Position numbers and translations under genes: made by a program. A stretch of 64,000 bases of DNA from Corallium rubrum (lineage: Eukaryota; Cnidaria; Anthozoa; Scleralcyonacea; Coralliidae): positions 31,689,628 through 31,753,627 of the forward strand of contig OZ035998.1 of NCBI GenBank assembly GCA_964035015.1. Reading direction: 5' to 3'. Shown here in pieces: positions 33,725 to 53,059 of the stretch (within the stretch, counting starts at the first letter, position 1; every line of letters begins with the position of its first letter). The notes beneath the pieces were generated by a model that saw only the letters and a program-made list of their open reading frames with translations, was not told the origin of the DNA and made no database searches.

Positions 33725-35186
33725 GAGGGTCCACAATAGATTTCTTAAATACCGTATCCCGCTGCATATTTTCCGAAATCCCGTTATAGTTTAAATTAGT
33801 TAATCCCGATCCCGACCAGTATACTATCTTCTCTCTTGGCTTTACGAACAAAGATGTAGACGTGTGTATGACATTCCAGCCTGCACAATTAAGTTTTTCG
33901 ATGGAGTGTAGCGTGCGCAGTACTGGCTCTGTCCTTTACCCGTGGACGACCGGAGTGAGGAGAGCATGGAAGGCTTGGAAAGTCAAGTTTGTGTTTGTGA
34001 TGTGATAAACTGTGTCGCATTGTTCTACGAGAAGGCAAGAGTGGTAATTATTGCGAAAGGAAAAATTCAGGTACGCGTACGACCCATGCGCATGCTATGG
34101 CAGATGAACCGCCATCAACGCAAAAAAAGGGCAAAGTTGTTCAGTATTCTAAACAATTTGCCAATTTAGGATACTAGATATCCTCGTTATGCTTCTTCGA
34201 GAACACTCAACAACCACAACAACAATCAGTGCCGTAGCAAGGTGTCAAAACGTGGGGGAGGGGGACAGTAGTAGGAATTAGTGACCGCATTTGTAGGGGG
34301 GTCCGAGGGTCGTCCCCCGGAAATTTTTGAAATCTAGAACCTCGGAAACACCACTTGCAGCAATTTGAGCAAACTTTTTCATCTAATTCTACAGCGAGTA
34401 TAGTTGAAATTTTACTGTAAAAACGAAGCAATTATCACACCAACATACCCTACAGGTTGCCAAAATCCAGCTCTATCGCGATGATTGGTTCATTTTCGTC
34501 ATAAGATTCGAAAACTGAGCCCACAAATTCAGAAAAGCGGTTGTTTTTAGGAAAAACTTAGTGTAGCATATTACAAACTGGGTACGAGATTGAAGCCGAA
34601 CTAGAAGCCGCTGAGTCTCGCCAGATTTGCGGAGAATTGTAACAACAGACGATTAATTATTTGTTTATCTAATGTCTAACTTAGTATTAGAGGTCTCACA
34701 AAAAGGGCAGAGGTTGCAAACCCCCTCCCCCTCCCCCCCCCCCCCCCTAGTTGCACCCTTGCTGAGCCGTTCTTGATTCTCGAATAGCGCAAAACACCAA
34801 CAGCGCCAAACGCGGGAGTTCTTTGTCTTAGTATCTAGGACCACGGTGCCCGACGTCTGCCTGATGATCTGCCATGCAGGCAGAGTCAGGCACGCGATCT
34901 GGCTGGTGTTGTATGTCTTGTCTTACTTATATAAATGTCTTAAATCTTGCCGACAACAAGCTTAGCCCATCTCTTAGCATATACAAAGCAAAAAATATAC
35001 GAAAAATCCCGAATCCCGCTGTTTAATCTGCTTATTATCCCGTATCACGCAGGTAAATATTTGTATATCCCGCGTCCCGCGACATTCTAAAATCCCGAAT
35101 CCCGTCCGTAACTTTCTGTTTCATCCCGTTTCCCGTTATCAGAATATACGTTATCCCGCGTCCCGAAAAACCTATTCTGGACCCTC
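33725..35186. mobile_element. TIR element with ATCCCG subterminal repeats, 6-bp duplication
   Basis: Ends GAGGGTCCACAATAG and inverted CTATTCTGGACCCTC, with a direct ACTTAC on both sides (33719-33724, 35187-35192). At least four ATCCCG words lie within 110 bp of the left end, and about ten ATCCCG/TCCCG words within 180 bp of the right end. No transposase frame was recognised in the 1462-bp body. A C-rich homopolymer lies at about 34730-34747. Confidence 0.7.
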
Positions 35187-35212
35187 ACTTACAGTTGTGC
35201 CAATCGAGGCAT

Positions 35213-35484
35213 TCCTAAAAATGTTGATCAGTTCATTTTCCTAACTTCAAGCAATTGCTGTGAACATTCCTCAATACTTTGCAATTAGTTCGTCAGAGAT
35301 TTCCCAACTTCTTTTCAAAGTAAGCAATCATGTTAAGTTGCAGTTATAACAGTTGAATATGATTGGTTAATTTAAAAGAAGTTGGGAAATTTCTGAGGAA
35401 AGCATCCACATGGAGTTAATTGCAAAATATCGAGGAAAGCAATTGCACATAGTTAGCAAATGAACTGATCAACATTTTTTCAGA
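35213..35484. repeat. Foldback MITE (AAAAATGTTGATCAGTTCAT arms)
   Basis: The left arm from AAAAATGTTGATCAGTTCAT and inner AATTTCCCAACTTC-type words are mirrored by AAGAAGTTGGGAAATTTC and ATGAACTGATCAACATTTTT. About 270 bp. No coding capacity. Confidence 0.75.
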
Positions 35485-35590
35485 ATGTTGCTATTTTTAC
35501 GTCTGTAGGAAGTTATGTTAAAACAATGATAATATCATATGTAAATATATTGAGTTTTACATGGGATTGTAAACAAATGATACATAGATA

Positions 35591-35798
35591 ACAATCGAAA
35601 TATGGTATAGTAGGTTAATACTGCCAAAACAGAGAACGTGAGTGGTCTAACGTTTCGAGCGAAGGCCCTTCGTTTCTCTCTGACGAAGGGCCTTCGCTCG
35701 AAACGTTAGACCACTCACGTTCTCTGTTTCGGCAGTATTAACCTACTATACCTTATTTCGATTGTTGTTTCAACACTGCCTACGCAGCACACTACTTT
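35591..35798 (+). mobile_element. Palindromic ribozyme-tail element with 13-bp duplication
   Basis: The 208-bp insert is bounded by TGATACATAGATA on both sides (35578-35590, 35799-35811). Its left 85 bp are an inverted copy of its middle. The right half has CTGACGAAGGGCC, then CTCGAAACGTTAGAC (hammerhead-like core CTGACGA...GAAA). It then runs through CACGTTCTCTGTTTCGG to the tail CGATTGTTGTTTCAACACTG. Tail, inverted arm and 13-bp duplication are shared with 10073-10226. Penelope-type or retrozyme-like non-autonomous element (inference). Confidence 0.65.
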
Positions 35799-35811
35799 TG
35801 ATACATAGATA

Positions 35812-36235
35812 TATTGATTTTGGGGATAATTGTTTTATTAAAAAAGAGAATCGAGGGTGGATGTTTGTGAAACATATTTGTTATTTAGACTTATTTTCTT
35901 ATAAGTTAAGCCATTAATGCGCAAGACTTTTCCGTTAACAAATAAAATCGTCTGGTGTTAGACAGAGTAAGATGCTAAAGTAGGGAGCATTAATATGAGG
36001 TCATCTGTCTGTTTTTTGTTCATTTCCGACTACCTGCGGCTGCCTAAAAACCTGTTTATACTTGCAACTTTTGCCGTTTCTAGTAGTGCGATTTTCTTCC
36101 TATGATACATGTGAACGAGTAGATGAGTTATGATCTGAACATTAATAACCCATTCACTTCTTAGAATCTGAAAATCCACCAGGAGAAGAAAATCGCACCT
36201 AAAATTGCAGGCCCTTAAAAAATTGCTTTGTTCAC
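35812..36235. other. Intergenic, nothing recognised
   Basis: AT-rich. A short minus-strand frame at 36.03-36.25 kb has no recognisable similarity. Confidence 0.35.
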
Positions 36236-36245
36236 TCTGTAGTAT

Positions 36246-36315
36246 GAGCATAATATAGAGCTAACCCCCCGTAACACATATCATAATATAGAGCTAACCC
36301 CCCTAACACATAAAC
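36246..36315. repeat. Tandem duplication of about 36 bp
   Basis: CATAATATAGAGCTAACCCC and the following AACACATA occur twice in direct order. Confidence 0.8.
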
Positions 36316-36599
36316 ATGTTTATCCCTCTTGGTGAACTGGTTTCCATTTGGTCTTTATCTGTCGCTGGCAGCTGGCAGAACAAGTGGCTGATGTAATAGA
36401 GTGTCAACATATCTAGGCTTAAATAACTGACTTTGCCATAAAACAAAACATAGTACTCCGAATAAAAGCATCTTGTACGCTCATGATTTGAGTTAAAAAA
36501 GGTCAACATACACATGCAGTCATCTTGGTTTTAACTCAAGTCTTCAGCGTACTGCTGCGTACAAGATGCTCTCATTCGGAGCTCTATGACTATGTGTTT

Positions 36600-37275
36600 T
36601 GTTCGACATTCGACAGACCTTGTGCAAGCTGTGCTTAGTATAAATATCAAAACTGACAAAAGCATGAACTGTTAAGCCAACTTAACATGGTCTTGTGGGC
36701 TAATATCGGTAAATTCGACAATCGACAGACCTCGTGCGCTAATATTCCAATGATCATGCCAGGCCCGCACAGAGACTAAAGTGGACCCGGGGCAAAATAA
36801 AGAATTGGGGCCCCCCTTGAAAAAATTTCGCATGCCATTTTACGGCATTTGTATTTAGGGGGCCCCTCTCGAGCTGGGGGCCCGGGGCAAATTGCCCCAG
36901 TTGCCCTCCCCTCTGGGCGGGCCTGGATCATGCAAATATTATATAAACAACGACACATTCGATTCTATATGTATTGCAATAGTCTCGTGCGCTGATATTC
37001 CAATGACCTTCAAATATTATATAAACAACGACATATTCGATTCTATATTGTAATAGTCTCGTGGGTAAACTAACCGTGATTCGACAAATATATTACATAT
37101 TCGACAAATATATTCGACAGACCTCGTGCGCTAATATTCCAATGACCTTCAAATATTATATAAACAACGACATATCCGATTCTATATATATCGCAATAGT
37201 CTCGTCTCGTGCGTTTAAATAAACGACATATTCGATTCTATATATGTCGCAATAGTCTCGTCTCGTGCGTTTAAA
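36600..37275. repeat. Degenerate satellite-like repeats, interrupted by a hAT-type MITE
   Basis: Several direct copies of a block: CGACAGACCTCGTGCGCTAA, TATTCCAATGACCTTC, AAATATTATATAAACAACGA, then CATATTCGATTCTATAT and CAATAGTCTCGT. Copies are truncated or rearranged, with a spacing of about 75-130 bp. The intact copy near 37112-37200 serves as the empty site for the insertion at 36760. Confidence 0.75.
36760..36925. mobile_element. hAT-type MITE, 166 bp, 8-bp duplication
   Basis: TIR CAGGCCCGC / GCGGGCCTG; flanking duplication GATCATGC at 36752-36759 and 36926-36933. The body is rich in GGGGCCC words. An 8-bp duplication with CAGG ends is the hAT pattern. The uninterrupted sister repeat units nearby confirm that this is an insertion. 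Confidence 0.8.
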
Positions 37276-37429
37276 TATGACACTCCACGATATAGACTAT
37301 TATAGACTCTTCGGGTTTTGTACTCCGAAAATACGAATCACGACAATAACAACCTGTCTAAGACAATTATGTTATTTATTTATTTAACACCTTCCCAACC
37401 AATGAAATTGCGCCGTTTGTGGACGAACG

Positions 37430-37653
<224 letters not shown>

Positions 37654-37722
37654 CTACACTCGAATTTTCCTTCACCCTAAATCCTTAGAACATGCTATGT
37701 AATCGAGTGAAATGCCCAATAT

Positions 37723-37723
37723 C

Positions 37724-37776
<53 letters not shown>
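37723..37776. repeat. (TA)n microsatellite, about 25 units
   Basis: A second TA tract, 70 bp to the right of the hairpin. It is followed by a repeat fragment (CACGCGTGT...GAGATTAGCACTCTCACC) that recurs in inverted order at 15520-15605. Confidence 0.9.
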
Positions 37777-37778
<2 letters not shown>

Positions 37779-38227
37779 AGATTTCGTCCCCCTCGCTTTT
37801 TCTACACGCGTGTAAAATGCACTTCACTTTTTCTACCCGCGTGTAAAATGCACTCCACGCGTGTCGAGATTAGCACTCTCACCGGGCCCGCTGAAACACT
37901 CGCTCTCGTTGTTCAAATATTACACCCAAACGCAATGATCGTATGCGTTTTTCTTATTGGTTGAAGAAATAGTTTTTGTACGTGTTGGCTGTTTATGTAG
38001 ATGCAGAATTTTGTTATTTCTTTATTCCTTTGTAATATAATCACTCTTACTAGATGTGCATGTATTTCCTCCCACGCTTGCTTCTCTCTAACTTTAACCA
38101 GAATCATAAAGTAGTTTTTCCACGAATTATCGCTCGTTGCAATTCCAACATTACGCAAGCATTCAAGACGTTAATTGTAGTTAATGCTTTATTATTATAC
38201 TGAAAAAATATAAGTGTTAGACCCCAT

Positions 38228-38534
38228 CATAGTTAATAGAAAATAGACATGGTTTGGAAACCCGGAAAACTTCAAAGCGGTTAACAATCAAGCTAGGATT
38301 AATGTTGAAAGGTACATGAAGGTGCCAAATCCTTTGTTTTAGGTTTATTAATATTTAAACAGTACGGTTGAGTGATTGAACCCAAACGTTGCCATTGGAT
38401 GATTGCTTCATTATACAGAAAACACAATATGTTCAGTAACCATGAAAGTGCAAAAATTTCCATAAACCTGAACAAAAACATAAAACAATGACTTTTGTGA
38501 GCTTCCAAACCATGTCTATTTTCTATTAACTATG
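38228..38534. mobile_element. About 300-bp MITE, 7-bp duplication (copy 2)
   Basis: Same family as 30173-30470, with CATAGTTAATAGAAAATAGA ends. Direct duplication ACCCCAT at 38221-38227 and 38535-38541. The interior shares CCTTTGTTTTAGGTTTATTA and ACGGTTGAGTGATTGAAC. Confidence 0.85.
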
Positions 38535-38539
38535 ACCCC

Positions 38540-38668
38540 ATCCACACGCATACGTTTTCCTAGCGTTTTTATATTGTTTCAAATAATGAAACCATTGTTT
38601 TCTGCTCCCCTGAGGACTGAGAACAATATAAAACGCTATGAAAACGCATACGTGTGGACAAGCCCTTA
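38540..38668. repeat. Foldback MITE (CACACGCATACGTTTTC arms), older copy
   Basis: ATCCACACGCATACGTTTTC on the left is mirrored by GAAAACGCATACGTGTGGAC on the right, with AACAATATAAAACGCTA inside. It resembles the sharper copy at 41876-42006. It abuts the 7-bp-duplication MITE. Confidence 0.7.
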
Positions 38669-38899
38669 GTGTGACATACAAGACTTTCTTTTCACCGTTT
38701 GTCAAAGAAATTCCTTTATACCATAGAAAGACTTCACTATATACTGCATGTTCAAGCTATCTAATTGGAAGACGAGTTCCTTTGTGAAAAATATTTAAGA
38801 TCTTTCTGTTAAAGATTGATCCATTCATTTCTGTAAAGATTAACCTGAAAAGAAAGAGAATGTGAGTTATCTATTATAATGTAATAGAGGTTCAAACGC

Positions 38900-39050
38900 A
38901 AATGCTCAGAAAATGTTTCTGAGACCCAGACAGCACTTAGAACTTGTATACTGTGCAACCGTCTAATAACTTACCATTCGAAAGTTGCAGGTTCGATTTC
39001 TGTCTGGGGCCCAAAAAGCCCAAAAACATTTTCTGAGAATCTGAGTTTGA
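38900..39050. repeat. Foldback or SINE-like repeat with B-box-like word
   Basis: AGAAAATGTTTCTGAGACCC and CCAGACAG are mirrored by CTGTCTGGGG and AAACATTTTCTGAGA. Between them GCAGGTTCGATTTCTG resembles a tRNA T-arm/B box. It could be a tRNA-derived short repeat; a cloverleaf is not complete. Confidence 0.4.
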
Positions 39051-39690
39051 CGAACGTCTCTGCTAAATTATTACACACCAAGCTCGTAAACGTATCGCAT
39101 GCGTGCATGCTTGTGCATAACATGAATTGTCTAACATTCTAAAGCGGAGCTAGCATGCATGAGCGCGATAGGGCACAGGCAAACATGACATCAATTAATT
39201 TTCCATCACCTCAACTTGATAGTTCAAGAGCAAAATATTACGGAAATTGAGGACCTTCAATAAGTCATGAAGAAAATTCAAAGGAAATTAATATTTTATC
39301 AATATCTATAAATCCGATAAAATATTTTAAAAAACCCAACTTAAATTGAGCTTTTCCTGATTAAAAGTATTTGTTTTTATCTTTTCTACGACTTTCTAAG
39401 GCAATAACTAAACTCGGCAAACAAAGTGCCCTTTTGAAGCGGTTCCCCTCCAACATCAGCTTATTTCCAACGCCACTGTTATGTAAGATTTCGTCTCGCC
39501 ATTGTAAATAACCGTAATTTTCGGCCGCTCATATTTTATCTCTAATTAATTACCTAAAATGTTGTTACTGGAGAACGAGAGCAGATATTAGAGACCTTAA
39601 GATACCCCGGGTTCGGGTACCGCCATTTGTTTATTAATTTTTGCTGATGTCAGCATGCTTACCTGTAATATCTACCCGTTTTCCCGTGCA
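39051..39690. other. Intergenic, nothing recognised
   Basis: AT-rich and featureless to my reading. Confidence 0.35.
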
Positions 39691-39699
39691 TGGTAGATC

Positions 39700-40167
39700 C
39701 AGTGGCGTAGCCAGGAAGCAGATGTCATGTGGGCACAACATGGGCACAGGTCTCAACATTCTCTGGTGGGTTTTTTTGTTATTACAGTGATTTACAATCA
39801 CAGGGCCGTAGCCACCAATTTTGAAGTAAAGTATGTCCGGTTGGTAGTGGCAGTTCAGAGCGCCAAACATGCGGGAAACCTCTGGGGTGTGAACATGCTC
39901 CCCCAGGAGATTTTTGATTTTTTACGCCACGGAAATGCTATTTCCTGCATTTTGGGGGCAATTTTAACAACAAAAAAGATAAAATAAAAACCAGTGAAAC
40001 ATCATGATTTTATAGTCAGTTTGTAAACAGTAAACTTATACATAATCTTCCTAGTGGCTATATACTCTATACTTAAATTACTTTGCCTATATAATGAGAG
40101 CTAGATCTGTCTGCAATATTTCACCCAGGCACAGGCCCGGGTAGGCCCGGGTGTAGCTACGCCACTG
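39700..40167. mobile_element. hAT-type non-autonomous element, 468 bp, 8-bp duplication
   Basis: TIR CAGTGGCGTAGC / GCTACGCCACTG, the classic hAT end. Perfect 8-bp duplication GGTAGATC at 39692-39699 and 40168-40175. No transposase in the body. Confidence 0.9.
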
Positions 40168-40189
40168 GGTAGATCATGGTCTACGCGTA

Positions 40190-40715
40190 AGATGACAAAC
40201 GGGTAAGCAGGCATGGAAAGGATGGAAGAAGGTGGCGAGTGTAGGCTGCGACACGAAGTTATCGAAACATCTGAAGTCAAAAGTATACCGAACTGTGATT
40301 CTACTGGTATACTAGGGTATGGTGCAGAGAGTTGCAGACTAAAGAGAAAAAAGAAACTGATGCGCTATGTCGAATGCAGATGTTGAGCTGGCTATGGATG
40401 AAGGAGAAACGAGCAAACGATGAAGTGAAGAACATGGCAGGAGTGAGAGGAATAGTCAGGAAGGCAAGGGAAGCAAGGATGACATGGTTTGGGCATGTGA
40501 AGTGAAGAGAAGAAGGAGAGCACTTGCACAGAGCCCTTGAACTTGAAGTTGCGAGAAAGAGAACGTAGAAACAACTGACTGTGTGAAGAGATGCCTAGAT
40601 TGCCTAAAAGAAGATTTGAAGATAGAAATGAGTCAACGAAGATCTCACTGCATGCAGCATAAAATAAGCGTGGGGAACGGCATTGTGTTTGCGGAAGAAG
40701 AAGAAAGGAGATGTC
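40190..40715 (+). mobile_element. RTE-like LINE 3' fragment
   Basis: Plus-strand pieces in changing frames read YRTVILLVY, ARMTWFGHVK, HRALELEV and further weak matches to the C-terminal end of RTE-type reverse transcriptase proteins (family pattern LRWFGHVMRR...RVLELEV). Several stops and shifts; dead copy. It ends in a GAAGAAGAAG tail. Confidence 0.6.
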
Positions 40716-40901
40716 CCCCCTTAATATAGACGTGTCCAAAAGTATATTTCAATAAATTTATTAGACTTCTTTATTGTTTTTACGATAACCATAATGTAGA
40801 AGAAGATATACAATGCTTTCCAATAAGTGCAAGTACGCCGGAGAAGGATGATATTAGTTGCGGAAAACATTTTTTTAACACCGAATTGGAAGTCGGAAAC
40901 G

Positions 40902-40902
40902 A

Positions 40903-40933
<31 letters not shown>

Positions 40934-41815
40934 TCTTTATTTAAACTGTTGAAGATCCTATCAGCATAAATGCTGGTATTAACAGGAGAACAGTGCTTAA
41001 TTATAGATAATAACTAATCATTAATACAAAGTGAACAAAATTAATAAAAATAACAGTTATAGGAAATTTATAAACTACAAATGTGAGTATTGTTGTCAGT
41101 TTCTAATAGGTGCATGAAAATACGACGTTTAAAACTAGAGATAGACGTAAGTTCTCTGAATTCCGAAGGCAAAGAGTTCCAATCCTTTGCAGCAGCATAC
41201 TTGAACATGGATTGCCCTATTGCACTTTTACCTTTGGGAGATCTAATAAGGTTTTGTCTCGCAAGTCCCAGTCGTGTGTGTTAAGCCTTAGTTTAAAAAT
41301 ATCTCTTAATTGATCAGGGCAGTCCAAATTATGTAGAATTTTAAAAATTGTTAGGAATCGTAAAAAACGACGCCTGCTGTTCAAAGACAACAACTTCAAC
41401 TCATTACGCATTTCCTGCGTACATTTTTGTCTTCCTTGATGGAGGATAATTCTCATGGCACGGTTCTGCAGTTTTTCTACCCGTTTTGTTTGAGTTGACC
41501 CGCACTCGTGCCACACAATACAACCGTAGTCCAGTATGGGTAATATGGTTTGTTTATAGATTCGAAGTAAAATTGATTTTGGTAAGAATAGAGATAGACG
41601 ATTCAATAAACCAAATTTAGGATATGTTCGTTGACATAGTTTGTTAATGTGTTGTTCCCATGAGAGGATATTACTAATGCGAACACCAAGATAATCGAAT
41701 GTTGTGACTTCGTCGAGCTTTTCGTTATTCAGGTAGATTCCGATCTTATCCGCCTTTTTCAGAGCATGACGCGATCCGATGACCATTGCTTTTGTTTTTT
41801 TGAAAAATAACGAAC
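40902..41815 (-). mobile_element. LINE 3' fragment (CR1/L2/Jockey-like), with (ATT)n tail
   Basis: From about 41800 down the minus strand reads TKAMVIGSRHALKKADKIGI, FDYLGVRISNILSWEQHINK, LPILDYGCIVWHECG and VEKLQNRAMRII. Further on come KDWNSLPSEFRELTSISSFK and a stop. This is the region after the catalytic motif in LINE ORF2 proteins. The frame is open for about 200 residues, so the copy is fairly young though 5'-truncated. The 3' end at about 40902-40932 is an AAT/ATT microsatellite, typical of L2/CR1-type tails. Confidence 0.85.
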
Positions 41816-41875
41816 GAAATAGAAAAAAAACGAACAAAAAAAAACGAACCGAATAGTCGAATACGAAACGAGTCA

Positions 41876-42006
41876 GGCTATGTGCACACGGTAACGTTTC
41901 CGAGCGTTTTCGTATTGTTTACTGTTCTCGAGGGAATCGAGAACAATCAGCTCATTACTTGAAACAATACGAAAACGCTCGGAAACGTTACCGTGTGCAC
42001 ATAGCC
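41876..42006. mobile_element. MITE, about 45-bp TIRs, 3-bp TCA duplication
   Basis: GGCTATGTGCACACGGTAAC at the left is exactly mirrored by GTTACCGTGTGCACATAGCC at the right; the arms extend to the AAACAATACGAAAACGCTCG word. TCA flanks both ends (41873-41875, 42007-42009). 131 bp in total. Confidence 0.85.
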
Positions 42007-42010
42007 TCAG

Positions 42011-42143
42011 TCAAGTGACAAATCTGCGATTCTCAGGCCCTGGCAGATATCGACGATAGTTTGCACGAAGTACAATGTTTTCTTCAAGATCTACGTCTAC
42101 AATGTTGTTCTGCATGTTCTTCTGAGTTTTTCTATGCAGGCCA
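42011..42143 (-). CDS. Possible terminal exon, unknown protein
   Basis: The minus-strand frame reads GGLHRKTQKNMQNNIVDVDL then EENIVLRANYRRYLPGPENR and stops after RFVT. A plausible acceptor (GCGTTCCGCAG) lies just upstream at 42144. It is downstream of the WSC-like array on the same strand, so it could be a 3' exon of that gene, but the reading phase was not proven and I recognise no family. It may be a chance frame. Confidence 0.25.
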
Positions 42144-42801
42144 CCTGCGGAACGCATAAAAAATTGGAAACGCTGCCAGACTGACAAACGTTTGATAAAC
42201 GTTGATAAACAAAGCCGACGAACAGCGCTGGTGGTCCCAGAGATTATATCAGTAAAAAAAATTACGGGAGAGAAAACCTCTGGGACCCAGAGGTAACTTT
42301 CTACGATATAAAACGACATATTGGTAAGATATATGTTTACAACAATGAACAGTTCGTCTTTTGAAATCAATCATAAACTTTCTCGTGTAGCGTTTGTTTA
42401 TTTGCATATTTCAGCAAAACCGGAAAATCCTGCATGTCCTTGTGTAACAGTAACATTCAGTCGAGTTGAGTTGTCTGGCAGCTATTTAAACGTGTCTTTT
42501 GTTCACAATTTATTCATTTCCAGCTTTTCCGTAGTAGATTTGATTATATATTGAAATCTCGAGTCTGTATGGCGCCTATTCCATAGCGGAATGTGGACAG
42601 TGCCATATTGATTGACATCATTATCTGGCAGAGGGTCATTTTCTTTCCCTCTTCCCATCATTCCCCGCGCGTCTTCTCCTACGCCCGCGCGGCCTTCGCC
42701 TTCGAGCCTCTGCAGAGAAGAAAGTATAAAATCACTTAGCAGACATGCTACTAAATGTCTTTGTATTTAATTCAATGAAATTATTAATGATTTTGAAATA
42801 C

Positions 42802-43089
42802 CTTTAATAGAATAGACCTGATTGGCCCAGGGTCCGCCTTCACCGTCGGCTTTGCAAGCAGTCGACTTTCCATATTTATCAAACGTCTTTGTTGCCGTAG
42901 CACTGGCTGCACACCATCCACCATTTTGAACTGCAAACATACTGTAACCTGCACTTTTTGCAGCCAAAGCACACTTTGTAATGGCGTTTTTTCGTGATCC
43001 ATATGAGCCGTCCAAAACAGAATTTGTTCCTTCCAATGTGTTGATTGCACGATTACCGGTGTCCTTATAACATCCAACAACATCGTAAT
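42802..43089 (-). CDS. WSC-like domain exon R11 (3'-most, class B)
   Basis: A 288-bp exon, phase 1-1, with a TTCTTAG acceptor and a GTATTTC donor. Four cysteines as in the other copies; GGWCAASATATKTFDKYGKS core. It differs from the other B copies by a Ser in the final VYSIK. The donor is intact, so at least one further exon should follow to the left. I could not place it with confidence. Confidence 0.85.
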
Positions 43090-44227
<1,138 letters not shown>

Positions 44228-44515
44228 CTTTAATATAATAAACCTGATTGGCCCAGGGTCCGCCTTCACCGTCAGCTTTGCAAGCAGTCGACTTTCCATA
44301 TTTATTGAACGTCTTTGTTGCCGTAGCACTGGATGCACACCATCCACCATTTTGAACTGCAAACATACTGTAACCTGCACTTTTTGCAGCCAAAGCACAC
44401 TTTGCAATGGCCTTCTTTCGTGATACATATGAACCGTCCAAAACAGAATTTGTTCCTTCCAATGTGTTGATTGCGCGATTAGCGGTGTCCTTATAACATC
44501 CAACAACATCGTAAT
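44228..44515 (-). CDS. WSC-like domain exon R10 (class C)
   Basis: A 288-bp exon, phase 1-1, open. It reads CYKDTANRAINTLEGTNSVL (Ala where others have Gly), then SYVSRKKAIAKC and GGWCASSATATKTFNKYGKS. Class C is otherwise seen only in R2, near the other end of the array. Confidence 0.88.
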
Positions 44516-45747
<1,232 letters not shown>

Positions 45748-46035
45748 CTTTAACATAATAAACCTGATTGGCCCAGGGTCCGCCTTCACCGTCAGCTTTG
45801 CAAGCAGTCGACTTTCCATATTTATTGAACGTCTTTGTTGCCGTAGCACTGGATGCACACCATCCACCATTTTGAACTGCAAACATACTGTAACCTGCAC
45901 TTTTTGCAGCCGAAGCACACTTTGCAATGGCGTTCTTTCGTGATCCATACGAGCCGTCTAAAACAGAATTTGTTCCTTCCAATGTGTTGATTGCGCGATT
46001 ACCGGTGTCCTTATAACATCCAACAACATCGTAAT
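45748..46035 (-). CDS. WSC-like domain exon R9 (class A)
   Basis: A 288-bp exon, phase 1-1, open. NSVLDGSYGSRKNAIAKCAS, then GGWCASSATATKTFNKYGKS, ending QVYYVK. It differs from R5 and R7 by Val in NSVLDG. It is the leftmost member of the A-B dimer series. Confidence 0.88.
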
Positions 46036-47223
<1,188 letters not shown>

Positions 47224-47511
47224 CTTTAATATAATAGACCTGATTTGCCCAGGGTCCGCCTTCGCCGTCAGCTTTGCAAGCAGTCGACTTTCCATATTTA
47301 TCAAACGTCTTTGTTGCCGTAGCACTGGCTGCACACCATCCACCATTTTGAACTGCAAACATACTGTAACCTGCACTTTTTGCAGCCAAAGCACACTTTG
47401 TAATGGCGTTCTTTCGTGATCCATATGAGCCGTCCAAAACAGAATTTGTTCCTTCCAATGTGTTGATTGCACGATTACCGGTGTCCTTATAACATCCAAC
47501 AACATCGTAAT
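47224..47511 (-). CDS. WSC-like domain exon R8 (class B)
   Basis: A 288-bp exon, phase 1-1, open. NSVLDGSYGSRKNAITKCAL, then GGWCAASATATKTFDKYGKS, ending QVYYIK. At the protein level it appears identical to R6 and R4. Confidence 0.88.
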
Positions 47512-48674
<1,163 letters not shown>

Positions 48675-48962
48675 CTTTAACATAATAAACCTGATTGGCC
48701 CAGGGTCCGCCTTCACCGTCAGCTTTGCAAGCAGTCGACTTTCCATATTTATTGAACGTCTTTGTTGCCGTAGCACTGGATGCACACCATCCACCATTTT
48801 GAACTGCAAACATACTGTAACCTGCACTTTTTGCAGCCGAAGCACACTTTGCAATGGCGTTCTTTCGTGATCCATACGAGCCGTCTAAACCAGAATTTGT
48901 TCCTTCCAATGTGTTGATTGCGCGATTACCGGTGTCCTTATAACATCCAACAACATCGTAAT
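48675..48962 (-). CDS. WSC-like domain exon R7 (class A)
   Basis: A 288-bp exon, phase 1-1, open. Class A with NSGLDG (Gly for Val), a change shared only with R5. This marks R7/R6 and R5/R4 as the most recent dimer duplication. Confidence 0.88.
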
Positions 48963-50138
<1,176 letters not shown>

Positions 50139-50426
50139 CTTTAATATAATAGACCTGATTTGCCCAGGGTCCGCCTTCGCCGTCAGCTTTGCAAGCAGTC
50201 GACTTTCCATATTTATCAAACGTCTTTGTTGCCGTAGCACTGGCTGCACACCATCCACCATTTTGAACTGCAAACATACTGTAACCTGCACTTTTTGCAG
50301 CCAAAGCACACTTTGTAATGGCGTTCTTTCGTGATCCATATGAGCCGTCCAAAACAGAATTTGTTCCTTCCAATGTGTTGATTGCACGATTACCGGTGTC
50401 CTTATAACATCCAACAACATCGTAAT
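50139..50426 (-). CDS. WSC-like domain exon R6 (class B)
   Basis: A 288-bp exon, phase 1-1, open, apparently the same protein as R8 and R4: GGWCAASATATKTFDKYGKS core, QVYYIK end. Confidence 0.88.
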
Positions 50427-51586
<1,160 letters not shown>

Positions 51587-51874
51587 CTTTAACATAATAA
51601 ACCTGATTGGCCCAGGGTCCGCCTTCACCGTCAGCTTTGCAAGCAGTCGACTTTCCATATTTATTGAACGTCTTTGTTGCCGTAGCACTGGATGCACACC
51701 ATCCACCATTTTGAACTGCAAACATACTGTAACCTGCACTTTTTGCAGCCGAAGCACACTTTGCAATGGCGTTCTTTCGTGATCCATACGAGCCGTCTAA
51801 ACCAGAATTTGTTCCTTCCAATGTGTTGATTGCGCGATTACCGGTGTCCTTATAACATCCAACAACATCGTAAT
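51587..51874 (-). CDS. WSC-like domain exon R5 (class A)
   Basis: A 288-bp exon, phase 1-1, open. Matches R7 in every residue I compared, including NSGLDG. Confidence 0.88.
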
Positions 51875-53059
<1,185 letters not shown>

